From contig SXIZ01000094.1 in NCBI GenBank assembly GCA_005779525.1, forward strand, positions 1 through 9,283: a DNA stretch of 9,283 nucleotides, read 5' to 3'. The DNA is from Methylococcaceae bacterium. GTDB taxonomy: Bacteria; Pseudomonadota; Gammaproteobacteria; Methylococcales; Methylomonadaceae. Position 1 is the stretch's first letter. Every line of letters begins with the position of its first letter. Of this stretch, positions 1 to 7,088 are shown piece after piece. The position numbers and the translations under genes were made by a program. The notes beneath the pieces were generated by a model that saw only the letters and a program-made list of their open reading frames with translations, had not been told where the DNA came from and searched no databases.

Positions 1-1122
1 CATGCTGTGATCAGCGATGAGAGTGAATTAGTATTTGCCGGCTTTGCAGGATTTTTAGATCCGCCAAAAGCCAGTGCGGGGCCAGCATTGGCGGCATTAC
101 AAGCCAGCGGGGTGGCAGTGAAAATTGTCACGGGGGATAGTGAACTGGTGACGCAACATGTGTGCGCAGAATTACAGATTCCGGTAATTGGAATTTTAAT
201 GGGTAAAGAAATCGCCAATATGGACGAATATGCCTTGCGTGCTAGGGTCGAAAAAGCCAATCTATTTTGTCGCGTCAATCCGTCGCAAAAAGATCGCGTT
301 ATTTTGGCATTGAAAGCCCGCGGTCATGTGGTGGGATATCTTGGTGATGGCATTAATGATGCCCCCTCGTTACATTCTGCCGATGTGGGGCTGTCCGTGG
401 AGTCAGCAGTCGATGTCGCGAAAGAAGCCGCAGATATGATTTTGTTGGATCAGGATTTACAGGTATTGCACGAAGGCGTGTTAGAAGGGCGGCGCACCTT
501 TGGCAATATCATGAAATATATCATGATGGGCACCAGTTCGAATTTTGGCAATATGTTCAGTATGGCAGGCGCTGCTTTATTTTTGCCGTTTTTACCGATG
601 CTGCCGACGCAGATCTTATTGAATAATATTTTGTACGATATTTCCGAATTGCCGATTCCTTTAGACGAAGTTGATGCTGAGGAACTGAGTCGACCGCGGG
701 TAATGGATATGCGTTTTATTCGCAACTTTATGCTGGTGATTGGGCCGATCAGTTCGGCGTTTGATTTTTTAACGTTTTATGTGTTGTTAAATGTATTAAA
801 AGCCGAACAAACCTTGTTTCAGACGGGGTGGTTTGTCGAGTCGCTGTGCACGCAAGTATTGGTGATATTTATTATTCGTACCCGAGGTAATCCGTTTAAA
901 AGTCGTGCACATCCGATTTTAGTAGCAACCTCTCTCTCGGTAGTCTTGCTGAGTGCGGTTTTGCCATTTACGCCTATAGGAGCCTATTTTGGCTTAGTGG
1001 CGTTACCCCTTGAGTTTTACCTGATTTTGGGGGGCATGGTGGTGGTGTATTTACTGGTTGTAGAAGTTGCTAAACGAGGCTTTTATCGCTGGTATAGTCA
1101 TCGGCAAGTAAAAAGCAGTTAA
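1..1122 (+). CDS. mgtA: Magnesium-type P-type ATPase, C-terminal part (5' truncated by window edge)
   Basis: The frame is open from base 1 (His-Ala-Val-Ile-Ser) and ends at TAA 1120-1122, so about 373 C-terminal residues are visible of a protein usually near 900. The end of the P domain is present: a TGDSE segment, the hinge motif GDGINDAP near visible residue 115, and the conserved lysine region NPSQKDR before it. The C-terminal membrane domain follows, with LLNNILYDISELPIPLDEVD, which is characteristic of the MgtA/MgtB magnesium-import (P3B) group rather than of calcium or heavy-metal pumps. About five hydrophobic helices follow this motif. The family couples ATP hydrolysis to Mg2+ uptake across the inner membrane. 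The phosphorylated DKTGT motif lies outside the window. The leader that regulates mgtA in enterobacteria is also off the edge. The next gene is convergent, so this is the end of its transcription unit. The family call is firm; the exact ion is inferred from family resemblance. Confidence 0.9.
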   Translation, partial: HAVISDESELVFAGFAGFLDPPKASAGPALAALQASGVAVKIVTGDSELVTQHVCAELQIPVIGILMGKEIANMDEYALRARVEKANLFCRVNPSQKDRVILALKARGHVVGYLGDGINDAPSLHSADVGLSVESAVDVAKEAADMILLDQDLQVLHEGVLEGRRTFGNIMKYIMMGTSSNFGNMFSMAGAALFLPFLPMLPTQILLNNILYDISELPIPLDEVDAEELSRPRVMDMRFIRNFMLVIGPISSAFDFLTFYVLLNVLKAEQTLFQTGWFVESLCTQVLVIFIIRTRGNPFKSRAHPILVATSLSVVLLSAVLPFTPIGAYFGLVALPLEFYLILGGMVVVYLLVVEVAKRGFYRWYSHRQVKSS

Positions 1123-1150
1123 ACAACTTTCTATTAAATAAGCCTAAAAT

Positions 1151-1175
1151 GTCGTTTCGTTAGGTTCGGAACGAC
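1151..1175. terminator. Stem-loop between convergent genes, possible bidirectional terminator
   Basis: The arms GTCGTTTCG (1151-1159) and CGGAACGAC (1167-1175) pair over 9 bp with one G-T wobble, around a 7-nt loop. The hairpin lies between the 3' ends of the ATPase and the transglutaminase genes. On the minus strand it is followed by ATTTTAGG, a short U-tract; on the plus strand there is no U-tract. It therefore serves better as a terminator for the minus-strand gene, and the call is tentative. Confidence 0.45.
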
Positions 1176-1215
1176 AAAGAGACAAATCGCTAGAAGCAGA
1201 AACCCCGTGTAAGAT

Positions 1216-2079
1216 TTAGTCGATAATCTCCGAAACCTGCACCATGACTTTCATCACCGGAACTTGGGGCTGCACTGCAGTGAATGCGCCTGAAACAGGC
1301 GGGACTTGTTCGGGATGACGACTCACGGCTACGGCAATGTGATTATTGCCAACGACTTCCCCAGTGGTTGAGTCAAAGCCTTTCCAGCCAACACCTGGCA
1401 GATAAACTTCCGCCCACGCATGGGTTGCGCCTTGACTCCAAGGTAAGCTAGGTGAATAGAGATAACCACTTACAAAGCGCGCCGCTAAGCCCAAGAGACG
1501 GCAGGCATCGATAAACAGCGTCGCAAAATCTCGGCAGGAGCCTGTGAGCATACTCAATGTCGTTGCAGGCGATTGCACACCGGGGGCTTCGCGTTGGCGG
1601 TAGCTAAAACCCGTGGCGATGGCTTTATTAATCCACTCCAAGAGTAAATAGGTTTCAACGATTTGTCCGGCGTACCAAAACTGTCGAAGCCAGTCGCGTA
1701 ATGTCGTCCCATCCTCTCTGAAATTGACCGTCAGATAAGGTGCTAAATCAAAAAAATCCAAGCCTGCGTATTTAAACGGAAATTTAACTGCGGATTCTGC
1801 TACCCAAAAATCCAAGGGCTTATCATCATAGTGCAATAAAATTTGTTGGCTATCGACCGAAAGAAAATCGCTGGCTTCGGTAAAAGTCACCCGGGCCACG
1901 GCATTATCATAGACATCACGTTGCCAATTGAGATTATGTGCAGGAACGATGTTGAGGATTTTGCTTTCAATGCGTAAATCATGACCTTCACGTGGGCGCA
2001 ACAAGAGTTTGTGCTCCAATAGGGTGACGGGTTCAGAAAATTGGTAAGTGGTGAGATGTTTGATTTGCAGGCGGCGCAT
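1216..2079 (-). CDS. Transglutaminase-like cysteine protease family protein
   Basis: The protein has 287 residues from the chosen start. The N-terminus MRRLQIKHLTTYQFSEPV matches the usual beginning of bacterial proteins with a transglutaminase N-terminal domain followed by a transglutaminase-like core. The core has the catalytic triad in order: Cys in GSCRDFATLFIDACR (about residue 182), His in GATHAWAEVYLPGVGW (about 220) and Asp in GFDSTTGE (about 236). Such proteins are thought to act as cysteine peptidases or amidases; the substrate is unknown. No signal peptide is seen, so it is probably cytoplasmic. The frame stays open upstream to an ATG at 2160, but the extra 27 residues do not look like the family and that ATG has no Shine-Dalgarno. 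The ATG at 2079 has only a weak AGAG about 9 nt upstream. It lies downstream of and in the same direction as the smbP-like gene, so read-through from that promoter is possible. Confidence 0.88.
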   Translation of the reverse strand: MRRLQIKHLTTYQFSEPVTLLEHKLLLRPREGHDLRIESKILNIVPAHNLNWQRDVYDNAVARVTFTEASDFLSVDSQQILLHYDDKPLDFWVAESAVKFPFKYAGLDFFDLAPYLTVNFREDGTTLRDWLRQFWYAGQIVETYLLLEWINKAIATGFSYRQREAPGVQSPATTLSMLTGSCRDFATLFIDACRLLGLAARFVSGYLYSPSLPWSQGATHAWAEVYLPGVGWKGFDSTTGEVVGNNHIAVAVSRHPEQVPPVSGAFTAVQPQVPVMKVMVQVSEIID

Positions 2080-2218
2080 AGAAGTAAGCTCTAAGGTTGA
2101 GATAAGGAGCGCACGTGAGTCGAAAGACAAACACGGCATAATTTGAATGCTGTTAGACATTTAAATTCTGCAGTATTTATCTACTCTATGCCTGATTGCT
2201 ATCTTAACTTAATGACTA

Positions 2219-2536
2219 CTATTGTGCTGCTTTTAAATGCGTCACGGCTTCTTCGGCTGCTTTCTTAGCGATATCGCTATGTTTTTGCTTGGCGTGATCG
2301 ATAGCATTATCCAGACTGGTCAATCCCGCAGTCAAGTGCTCGTGTGCGACCTTTGTATGGGTTTTAGCAATTTCGGCATGTTCGACAAGGCTTTTGTCAT
2401 CGGTGCTTTTTGCTGCCGCTTCTGCATGTTTTAAAGCTTCAGTCGCATGGCTTTCCGCCGCGAAACTGATGTTGGCAACACTCAGTAATAAAGTGCCTGT
2501 GAGTAAGCCAATTTGGTGTAAGTGAATTAATTTCAT
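2219..2536 (-). CDS. smbP: SmbP-like small His-rich periplasmic metal-binding protein
   Basis: This 105-residue protein has a signal peptide (residues 1-26, cleavage likely after SFA) and a short mature helical chain. Histidines recur at spacings suited to one face of a helical bundle: H30, H37, H53, H60, H65, H67, H81, H86 and H100. The repeated units (EALKHAEAAA, SLVEHAEIAKTH, TKVAHEHL, NAIDHAKQKH) resemble SmbP of Nitrosomonas europaea, a four-helix periplasmic protein that binds Cu and other divalent metals. The likely role is metal buffering or metal-stress protection in the periplasm. The mature part contains no cysteine, so binding would use His and acidic side chains. The start has an AGG about 9 nt upstream. 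A motif-bearing promoter sits about 85-125 bp upstream (2619-2662), shared in type with the other envelope genes here. The family call rests on size, signal peptide and His periodicity. Confidence 0.78.
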   Translation of the reverse strand: MKLIHLHQIGLLTGTLLLSVANISFAAESHATEALKHAEAAAKSTDDKSLVEHAEIAKTHTKVAHEHLTAGLTSLDNAIDHAKQKHSDIAKKAAEEAVTHLKAAQ

Positions 2537-2618
2537 GTTGAATACCTAAGTTATAAAGAAAAATGCAGTGTCATCACGGTGCGCTGTGATGACACAAAAG
2601 AGGTGTACTGCGTCGATG

Positions 2619-2662
2619 ATAGTATGCTAAACATTAGGTAGTGTCAGTTTGCTAACGAACAT
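2619..2662 (-). promoter_or_regulatory. Predicted promoter of the smbP-like gene with ATGTKCG dyad (site 1)
   Basis: Read toward the gene, the dyad is GTTCG-TTAG-CAAAC (2660 down to 2647), preceded by AT and followed by TGA. Its last C begins a -35-like CTGACA (2647-2642). A 17-nt spacer leads to a -10-like TACTAT (2624-2619). The predicted transcript starts near 2612, giving a leader of about 75 nt. The same arrangement recurs in front of four other units in this window. Confidence 0.7.
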
Positions 2663-2961
2663 TACCAACGCTTTATAGGGAAGCTAGTCAGTAAAGGCTA
2701 ATTTAGGTGAAAGTTAATGCAATCGCTAATCATAACTAACGTTATCCAGTAAAAAGTTTTATCCCCTTGCCACTCTTAAATACGAAGAGGGCAAAATTTA
2801 AGTGGTAATCAGGCCGTTTTTGTCTTTGCAGACTTGCTTTTCGAGAATGTTATCGTTATAGGTTGGGCTTCACGCTTTTCAGCCCATATAGATGTAACAT
2901 CAAATAATTAAGCGGTTAATTCTCTAGTTTCACTGCGTTTTCATGTTAAGAATTCATGCTT
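2663..2961. other. Centre of the 650-bp intergenic region between divergent promoters
   Basis: No convincing gene is seen here. Three possible structures are present. The strongest is a 10-bp stem with one bulged A: TTGCC-A-CTCTT (2767-2777) pairs with AAGAGGGCAA (2785-2794) around a 7-nt loop. A perfect 6-bp stem AATTAA/TTAATT with a GCGG loop lies at 2906-2921. A weaker GGGCT/AGCCC pair lies near 2867-2886. None is followed by a clear U-tract, so none is called a terminator. The region could hold a small RNA or further regulator sites, but nothing proves it. Confidence 0.35.
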
Positions 2962-3005
2962 ATGTGCGTAAGGGCACTGAGCCTTAGAATTGTTAGTATT
3001 AAAGT
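2962..3005 (+). promoter_or_regulatory. Predicted promoter of the PRC-barrel lipoprotein gene with ATGTKCG dyad (site 5)
   Basis: The dyad GTGCG-TAAG-GGCAC (2964-2977) is preceded by AT and followed by TGA. Its last C begins a -35-like CTGAGC (2977-2982). A 17-nt spacer leads to TAAAGT (3000-3005). The predicted start is near 3012, so the leader is about 175 nt. This is the most diverged of the five copies in its right arm. Confidence 0.6.
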
Positions 3006-3185
3006 CTTCAAAGCGCTGAATAATTCTGGCTGGTTGATCCTACAGATCATGGTGCGACAGACTCGCCACGAATGGTTTAATTTCCTTTTTGAATTGGTGT
3101 TACTCCCAGAAACAGTTAGCTTAGCTATTTAGGACAAGTTACCAGATTAACCCGCCAACCTTTTGTTTTCGCATGACTGGAAACT

Positions 3186-3725
3186 ATGTTGCCCAAAATT
3201 CAATTATTACCCATAGCCTTAGTTGTTCTAATTGCGACGCTGCCTGCATGTACGCAAGTCCAGCAAGATACACATCAACTGATGCTTGAACGGTTAGAAG
3301 CATTGCAAATGCGTCAGGCTGCGTTAAACGCACCTCGATCTCCGCAAGCCATTGAACCTTTACACACCGCAAATCTTGCAATGCAAAAGGTGAGTCGTGC
3401 GAGTTTGATTTTGGGCACTCCCGTAAGTAATGCTCACGGTGAGAGTTTAGGCGCCATCCATGATCTGGTGCTGGATGCCAATACTGGCGGTATTGCCTAT
3501 GCGGTAGTCAGTTATGGTGGGGTCTTAACTATAGGCAATAAACTCTTTGCAGTGCCTTGGAAGGCGCTACGTTGGCAGGTCGAGACGGAACATTATGTGC
3601 TGGATTTAGCCTTGAGTACGCTCAATACCGCACCAGGGTTTGATCAGCAGCTTTGGCCGGATAGTAGGAATGAGTTTGAGATTCAAACGATAGGGCTGCG
3701 ACAGTTTTATTTTATTCATCCCTGA
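3186..3725 (+). CDS. PRC-barrel domain lipoprotein
   Basis: The protein has 179 residues. The N-terminus is a lipoprotein signal with lipobox L-P-A-C, so Cys22 would be lipidated and the protein held on a membrane facing the periplasm. Residues about 28-50 form a charged helical stretch. A PRC-barrel fold follows at about 70-135: SLILGTPVSNAHGESLGAIH, then a VLD-G-IAYAVVSYGG segment and FAVPW. That pattern is typical of the family named after the photosynthetic reaction-centre H subunit. PRC-barrel proteins are small beta-barrel adaptors, and many are stress-induced; the partner here is unknown. About 40 residues after the domain are not recognised. The start ATG has TGGAA about 5 nt upstream. 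It is a single-gene unit with its own dyad promoter and a hairpin (3770-3797) after it, convergent with the DUF1207 gene. The domain call is solid; the role is inferred. Confidence 0.82.
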   Translation: MLPKIQLLPIALVVLIATLPACTQVQQDTHQLMLERLEALQMRQAALNAPRSPQAIEPLHTANLAMQKVSRASLILGTPVSNAHGESLGAIHDLVLDANTGGIAYAVVSYGGVLTIGNKLFAVPWKALRWQVETEHYVLDLALSTLNTAPGFDQQLWPDSRNEFEIQTIGLRQFYFIHP

Positions 3726-3769
3726 CGCTAAAGAGAGTTTAAAAGAGGGAAGGTTGAGGCGTTTTTAAA

Positions 3770-3797
3770 CCCAACATTCAAAGCTTCGAATGTTGGG
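3770..3797. terminator. Perfect 10-bp stem-loop between convergent genes
   Basis: CCCAACATTC (3770-3779) pairs perfectly with GAATGTTGGG (3788-3797) around an 8-nt loop. It lies between the 3' ends of the PRC-barrel gene (+) and the DUF1207 gene (-). On the minus strand it is followed by TTTAAAAACG, and on the plus strand by TGGAGT, so the U-tract is poor either way. Position and stem strength favour a shared terminator or an mRNA 3'-end stabiliser. Confidence 0.6.
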
Positions 3798-3823
3798 TGG
3801 AGTATTGAAGACTCATTGTAGAA

Positions 3824-4954
3824 TTAAAAATGATAATGCGCGCCGATGCCAATATATTGCACTTTATCCTTATAAAACTGCCCGCTGGGTGAATAGCCGT
3901 TGTAGTATTCCGCCAGAATTTGCAGTTTTCGGCCAAGTACTTGTAAATTATCGAACTCCACGCCTGCACGCGCAGAAATATCGGCATTCCAGTTATTCTC
4001 TTCGTGGTTTTTGATATCTGCGGCGATCACAGGACGTAATCCCGCAAAATCCAATAACCAAGGGCTACGAAATTCAATTCCAGCCTGGGTCGCCCAAATA
4101 TTTAGGTTAGAGGGTTCTTTATGAAACAGACCACTACCACCGCCATAGAGCCGCACGCCGTAGGGCAGTTCGTACGATAATTTTAAATCGATACCTTCAT
4201 AGCTCAGGTTGATCCGTTGGAAATTGGAATTTAATTGGCTTAATAAAAATTCATCCCCTAGATGCGAGCTTTGATGAAACAAGCGGGCAAATACTGAGAA
4301 TTGCTGGACTCGTATGCTGGAGTATATCGAGGCGATAAAATCAGTATTCAGTAAGTCAGTCGATGAGGCATCTAGACTAAAATCACTAAACACTCCGGCC
4401 TGTAACCCCAGTTCCCATTGCGCTTGAGTATGCCCAAAATTAGCGCGATAAAATGGAATGGTCTCACCAAAACTGACTGACGCAATGTTTTTGCCGTCGT
4501 AGTTATTGCTTAGATAATTGCGGTAGGCTGCTGAGAAATGTGCCCAGCGAGGATCAGCGAGTAAAGGTTTAAACAAATGCCCTTTCGGTAACATGCCTGT
4601 CGGTAAGGTTGTAGTAGCTAATCCCTTACTTGCAGCGGCCTCGTGCATCTGATTGGGTTTTATCTCTGCGGTAGGGGGGGTAACGTCATTCAACGTTGAC
4701 ATTTTGACGGCAGTGACACCTGGAATGTCAGATAACAATTCGACCGCCAGGTTTTGTTCTGCCGCATTCATCCCGGCGCTTGGCAGACTAATCACGCCAT
4801 CACTTACGCTGAGTGTCGGCAGTTCACGTTTTAACTCGTGTTTTAATAATCCAGCAGCGTAACCTGAAATATAGCTATCACTCTGCGGACTGGCATTGAG
4901 TGTTGTTGTGATTACGCACAGGCTGCTAACGAAGATAAATTGTCTGGGTCGCAT
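3824..4954 (-). CDS. DUF1207 outer-membrane protein with N-terminal BON-like segment
   Basis: The protein has 376 residues and a signal peptide of about 22 residues. From about residue 118 to the end it matches the DUF1207 family: FKPLLADPRWAHFSAAYRNY, ASVSFGETIPFYRA, WELGLQAGVFSDF, HQSSHLGDEFLLSQ (about 227-240) and NLSYEGIDLKLSYEL. The chain ends in HYHF; a terminal Phe with alternating aromatic residues is the usual beta-signal of outer-membrane barrels. The function of DUF1207 is not known. Residues about 30-88 contain SDGVISLPSAG and AVELLSDIPGVTAVKM, which look like a degenerate BON domain placed before the barrel. The start overlaps the stop of the upstream BON lipoprotein gene (TAATG, one base shared), so the two are almost certainly translated together from the promoter at 5639-5682. 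The family call is good; the BON-like part is my inference. Confidence 0.82.
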   Translation of the reverse strand: MRPRQFIFVSSLCVITTTLNASPQSDSYISGYAAGLLKHELKRELPTLSVSDGVISLPSAGMNAAEQNLAVELLSDIPGVTAVKMSTLNDVTPPTAEIKPNQMHEAAASKGLATTTLPTGMLPKGHLFKPLLADPRWAHFSAAYRNYLSNNYDGKNIASVSFGETIPFYRANFGHTQAQWELGLQAGVFSDFSLDASSTDLLNTDFIASIYSSIRVQQFSVFARLFHQSSHLGDEFLLSQLNSNFQRINLSYEGIDLKLSYELPYGVRLYGGGSGLFHKEPSNLNIWATQAGIEFRSPWLLDFAGLRPVIAADIKNHEENNWNADISARAGVEFDNLQVLGRKLQILAEYYNGYSPSGQFYKDKVQYIGIGAHYHF

Positions 4955-5544
4955 TAAGGTTTACCTGCGGCAGGGAGTGCGATCATTAAGTTAGATTTCA
5001 CCGAGGTCACATGTTGTTGGCTTCTGACTAAATCTTCTACCCGCGGAATTGCAGGCGCCGCGTCTACTTGCCCAGTTAAACTTACCTCGCCTTTGCTGGT
5101 ATTCACTTCGATATGCGAATTGCTAAGTAAGGGGTCATTTAAAATGGCCGCCTTAATTTTTAACGTTATCGCCGCATCATCGAGGTAATTTTCAGCGTTT
5201 TCAGCTTGTGTACTTAGATTGGCAGTTGTGGCTTCGATATGCTTTTCCGCTTGGGCACTCGACTGCTCCATAGATTGCACAGCAGCGTTGGTAGCTAACG
5301 AGTTAGCAATGGCGACTTGTGCCTCTTGTGCTTTGATATCGACTGCAGTTTTTGCGCCCTCAATATTTTGTTTGGCTTTATCGGACAAGTTGCCTAGGTT
5401 TTGCGCGGCTTGTTCACTGGCTTGATCAATTTTGGCACCTGCTTGTTCGGCGGGACCTTTTTCTTTACAGCCGATGATTGTCAGCGTTGTGCTTAAACAC
5501 AGGGCGAAAATTAGATATTTGGGATGAGTTTGATTTTGGTTCAT
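4954..5544 (-). CDS. BON-domain lipoprotein with long Ala/Gln helical spacer
   Basis: The protein has 196 residues. The signal sequence ends in lipobox I-I-G-C with Cys26 as the lipidation site. Residues about 30-118 are rich in Ala, Gln, Glu and Lys with no aromatics beyond the end, and should form a long helix or coiled coil. Residues about 120-190 form one BON domain: DDAAITLKIKAAILNDPLL, then IEVNTSKGEVSLTGQVD and VTSVKSNLMI. BON domains bind phospholipid or envelope surfaces; E. coli OsmY and DolP are the known examples, but this protein has a single BON and a spacer. A periplasmic lipoprotein reaching away from its membrane anchor is the likely architecture. The start has AGGAACG about 6 nt upstream. 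It is first in a two-gene operon with the DUF1207 barrel, which itself carries a BON-like segment. It has a dyad promoter about 95-140 bp upstream. Confidence 0.87.
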   Translation of the reverse strand: MNQNQTHPKYLIFALCLSTTLTIIGCKEKGPAEQAGAKIDQASEQAAQNLGNLSDKAKQNIEGAKTAVDIKAQEAQVAIANSLATNAAVQSMEQSSAQAEKHIEATTANLSTQAENAENYLDDAAITLKIKAAILNDPLLSNSHIEVNTSKGEVSLTGQVDAAPAIPRVEDLVRSQQHVTSVKSNLMIALPAAGKP

Positions 5545-5638
5545 GGTGCGTTCCTATACGAGTGAGATAAAAGCTGTGATAGTGTGGAGGTTGCCAAATT
5601 TAGCTATTTAGATTTAGTAATCAGGCAATTGCAGCTTG

Positions 5639-5682
5639 ATTCTACGGAGGTGATACGTAATTTTCTGTGCGATGTCGAACAT
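5639..5682 (-). promoter_or_regulatory. Predicted promoter of the BON lipoprotein/DUF1207 operon with ATGTKCG dyad (site 2)
   Basis: Read toward the gene, the dyad is GTTCG-ACAT-CGCAC (5680 down to 5667), preceded by AT and followed by AGA. Its last C begins a -35-like CAGAAA (5667-5662). A 17-nt spacer leads to TAGAAT (5644-5639), the best -10 match of the five. The predicted start is near 5632, giving a leader of about 88 nt. Confidence 0.7.
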
Positions 5683-5696
5683 ACTCGTGCATGTTA

Positions 5697-5725
5697 GATA
5701 AACAAAACCCGCATAACGCGGGTTT
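5697..5725 (-). terminator. Intrinsic terminator of the OmpA-family gene
   Basis: AAACCCGC and GCGGGTTT (5705-5712 and 5718-5725) pair perfectly over 8 bp around a 5-nt loop. On the minus strand the stem runs into TTTTGTTT, a good U-tract. It begins about 27 nt after the OmpA stop codon, and it separates ompA from the downstream BON/DUF1207 promoter. Confidence 0.88.
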
Positions 5726-5751
5726 GCTAAGCTAGCTTGCGTGTTATGGGC

Positions 5752-6819
5752 TTAGTACTCAAGCCAAATTAATTCAACTCGGCGATTTTCTGCTTTACCT
5801 TCGGCGGTGCTGTTATCTGCTATCGGTTGGGTTTCGCCAAAGCCTTTAGTCAGCAATTTATTGGTTACCCCTTTTAATTTCAGATAAGCCATGACGGCAT
5901 TGGCGCGGCGTTGGGATAAACGTTGGTTATAGGCATTGCTGCCTTCGCTACTGGTATGACCATGTACTTCGATGGTATTTTTCTGTGGATAGTTGCGTAA
6001 ACTTTCGGCGACGCTGTCAAGAATGGCGCGTGCATTTAACGTTAATTCGGCAGAATCGTATTGAAAGTGTTCGCCCTTCAACACAATTTTTACCGGACAG
6101 CCATTCACATCGACTTTACTGCCTTGCACGGTACTTGCACAGCGGTCAAGACAATCGTTGACGTTATCGCCATCGGCATCTTGCGTCGCACAATCAATTT
6201 TAGGTTCGGGTGCTTGGGTCACTGGGGCTTGATATTCTGGTTGTAGCGGCTCAGCGCGTGCCATTTGTTGCGGTTTATCGCCAAACGGAATGACTAGCCC
6301 AAGATTGACGGTGAGATCATGAAACTCATCGGTGCCCGATTGTACTTGCGCATTGAGATTATTGTTATAGCGATAGCGCACATCGGTGCGGAATAATAGG
6401 TTATCTGTTAATGCAACGTTAACCCCGACACCAGCTTCACCGATTAATCCCACGCCACAATTGGCAGACGCACAGGTATTCATGCCACCCGCTGCCAACA
6501 CGATATAGGGTGAAATCTGCTGACGCGTGAAGAAATATTGTAGATCTAAGGTGCCACCCGCTAAATTCCAAGGCCCATTGGTGCCACCAAATTCGTTGTA
6601 AAAGCCTCTGAGTTCAACGTTGAAATATTTATCCAGCATTTTACCGAAGCCCATGCCGCCGCCCCAACCATCACTGGCATTGCGATCTCCACCACTTTTG
6701 ATGAAAGTCGCAAACGGGGCAACATACCAGCGTTGGTCTTGTACGGTATCAGCCGCTTGCGCTAACGGTAAGCAGCTGAGGCTTGTTAATGCGGTGATTG
6801 CAAGTAATTTAGTGCGCAT
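5752..6819 (-). CDS. ompA: OmpA-family outer-membrane protein (beta-barrel, TSP type-3 linker, peptidoglycan-binding domain)
   Basis: From the ATG at 6819 the protein has 355 residues; the start has AGGACA 6-7 nt upstream and a normal signal peptide ending at LAQA (residue 22). Residues about 23-180 form an N-terminal barrel ending at VNLGLVIPFG. A proline-rich linker follows, then a Cys/Asp-rich thrombospondin type-3 calcium-type repeat (about 214-242, DADGDNVNDCLDRC). The OmpA C-terminal domain is at about 244-355. It links outer membrane and peptidoglycan. The Arg that contacts diaminopimelate is present (R305 in LSQRRANAV), but the usual Asp of the GHTD motif is Ser290 (GHTSSEGS). Cys116 and Cys121 may form a loop disulfide. 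The frame is open upstream to an ATG at 6951, but the 44 extra residues would bury the signal peptide and lack a Shine-Dalgarno. It is a single-gene unit with dyad promoter and intrinsic terminator. The gene symbol is used for the family, not strict orthology. Confidence 0.9.
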   Translation of the reverse strand: MRTKLLAITALTSLSCLPLAQAADTVQDQRWYVAPFATFIKSGGDRNASDGWGGGMGFGKMLDKYFNVELRGFYNEFGGTNGPWNLAGGTLDLQYFFTRQQISPYIVLAAGGMNTCASANCGVGLIGEAGVGVNVALTDNLLFRTDVRYRYNNNLNAQVQSGTDEFHDLTVNLGLVIPFGDKPQQMARAEPLQPEYQAPVTQAPEPKIDCATQDADGDNVNDCLDRCASTVQGSKVDVNGCPVKIVLKGEHFQYDSAELTLNARAILDSVAESLRNYPQKNTIEVHGHTSSEGSNAYNQRLSQRRANAVMAYLKLKGVTNKLLTKGFGETQPIADNSTAEGKAENRRVELIWLEY

Positions 6820-6978
6820 AATCTTGTCCTGAGTGAGTAAAAATCCGAGCATGTGTTGTTGAATGGTGGGCTTACTAGAGGTGAGTGCGGCAGGTCGCTG
6901 CAAAATTTCAGAGCTATGGAACTGCTCAATGCCTAGAAAATCAACATGCATTACAACAGCAAAAAAATATCAATGACC

Positions 6979-7022
6979 AGCTTAGTGGCAATAGGGTGTG
7001 CAGTCGGTTCGTTAGCGAACAT
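6979..7022 (-). promoter_or_regulatory. Predicted promoter of the OmpA-family gene with perfect ATGTTCG dyad (site 3)
   Basis: Read toward the gene, the dyad is GTTCG-CTAA-CGAAC (7020 down to 7007). Its two 5-bp arms are perfect inverted repeats. It is preceded by AT and followed by CGA. Its last C begins a -35-like CCGACT (7007-7002). A 17-nt spacer leads to TAAGCT (6984-6979). The predicted start is near 6972, leaving a leader of about 150 nt before the ATG at 6819. Confidence 0.7.
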
Positions 7023-7088
7023 ATAAGGTGTATGTGCTTTATTGCAACGCATGCTCGGTAAAAGCGCAGGTCATTTAGCGCAGCAGTT

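Noticed and set aside
450..725. Minus-strand open frame within the ATPase gene
   Set aside because: It is antisense to conserved P-type ATPase motifs and has no independent support.
1151..1175. Possible sixth copy of the regulator dyad (minus strand has CTAACGAAACGAC, close to the OmpA site's right half)
   Set aside because: The left arm ATGTKCG is missing, no -10-like box follows at the right spacing, and it lies between two 3' ends where a terminator hairpin explains it better.
2080..2160. Longer transglutaminase start at ATG 2160
   Set aside because: The additional 27 residues do not resemble the family N-terminus, and the ATG has no Shine-Dalgarno.
2237..2434. Plus-strand open frame opposite the smbP-like gene
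   Set aside because: It is antisense to a well-supported gene, has Cys/Phe-rich composition and no domain or ribosome site.
6820..6951. Longer OmpA start at ATG 6951
   Set aside because: It would place 44 residues before a normal signal peptide; the ATG at 6819 has a proper AGGACA site.
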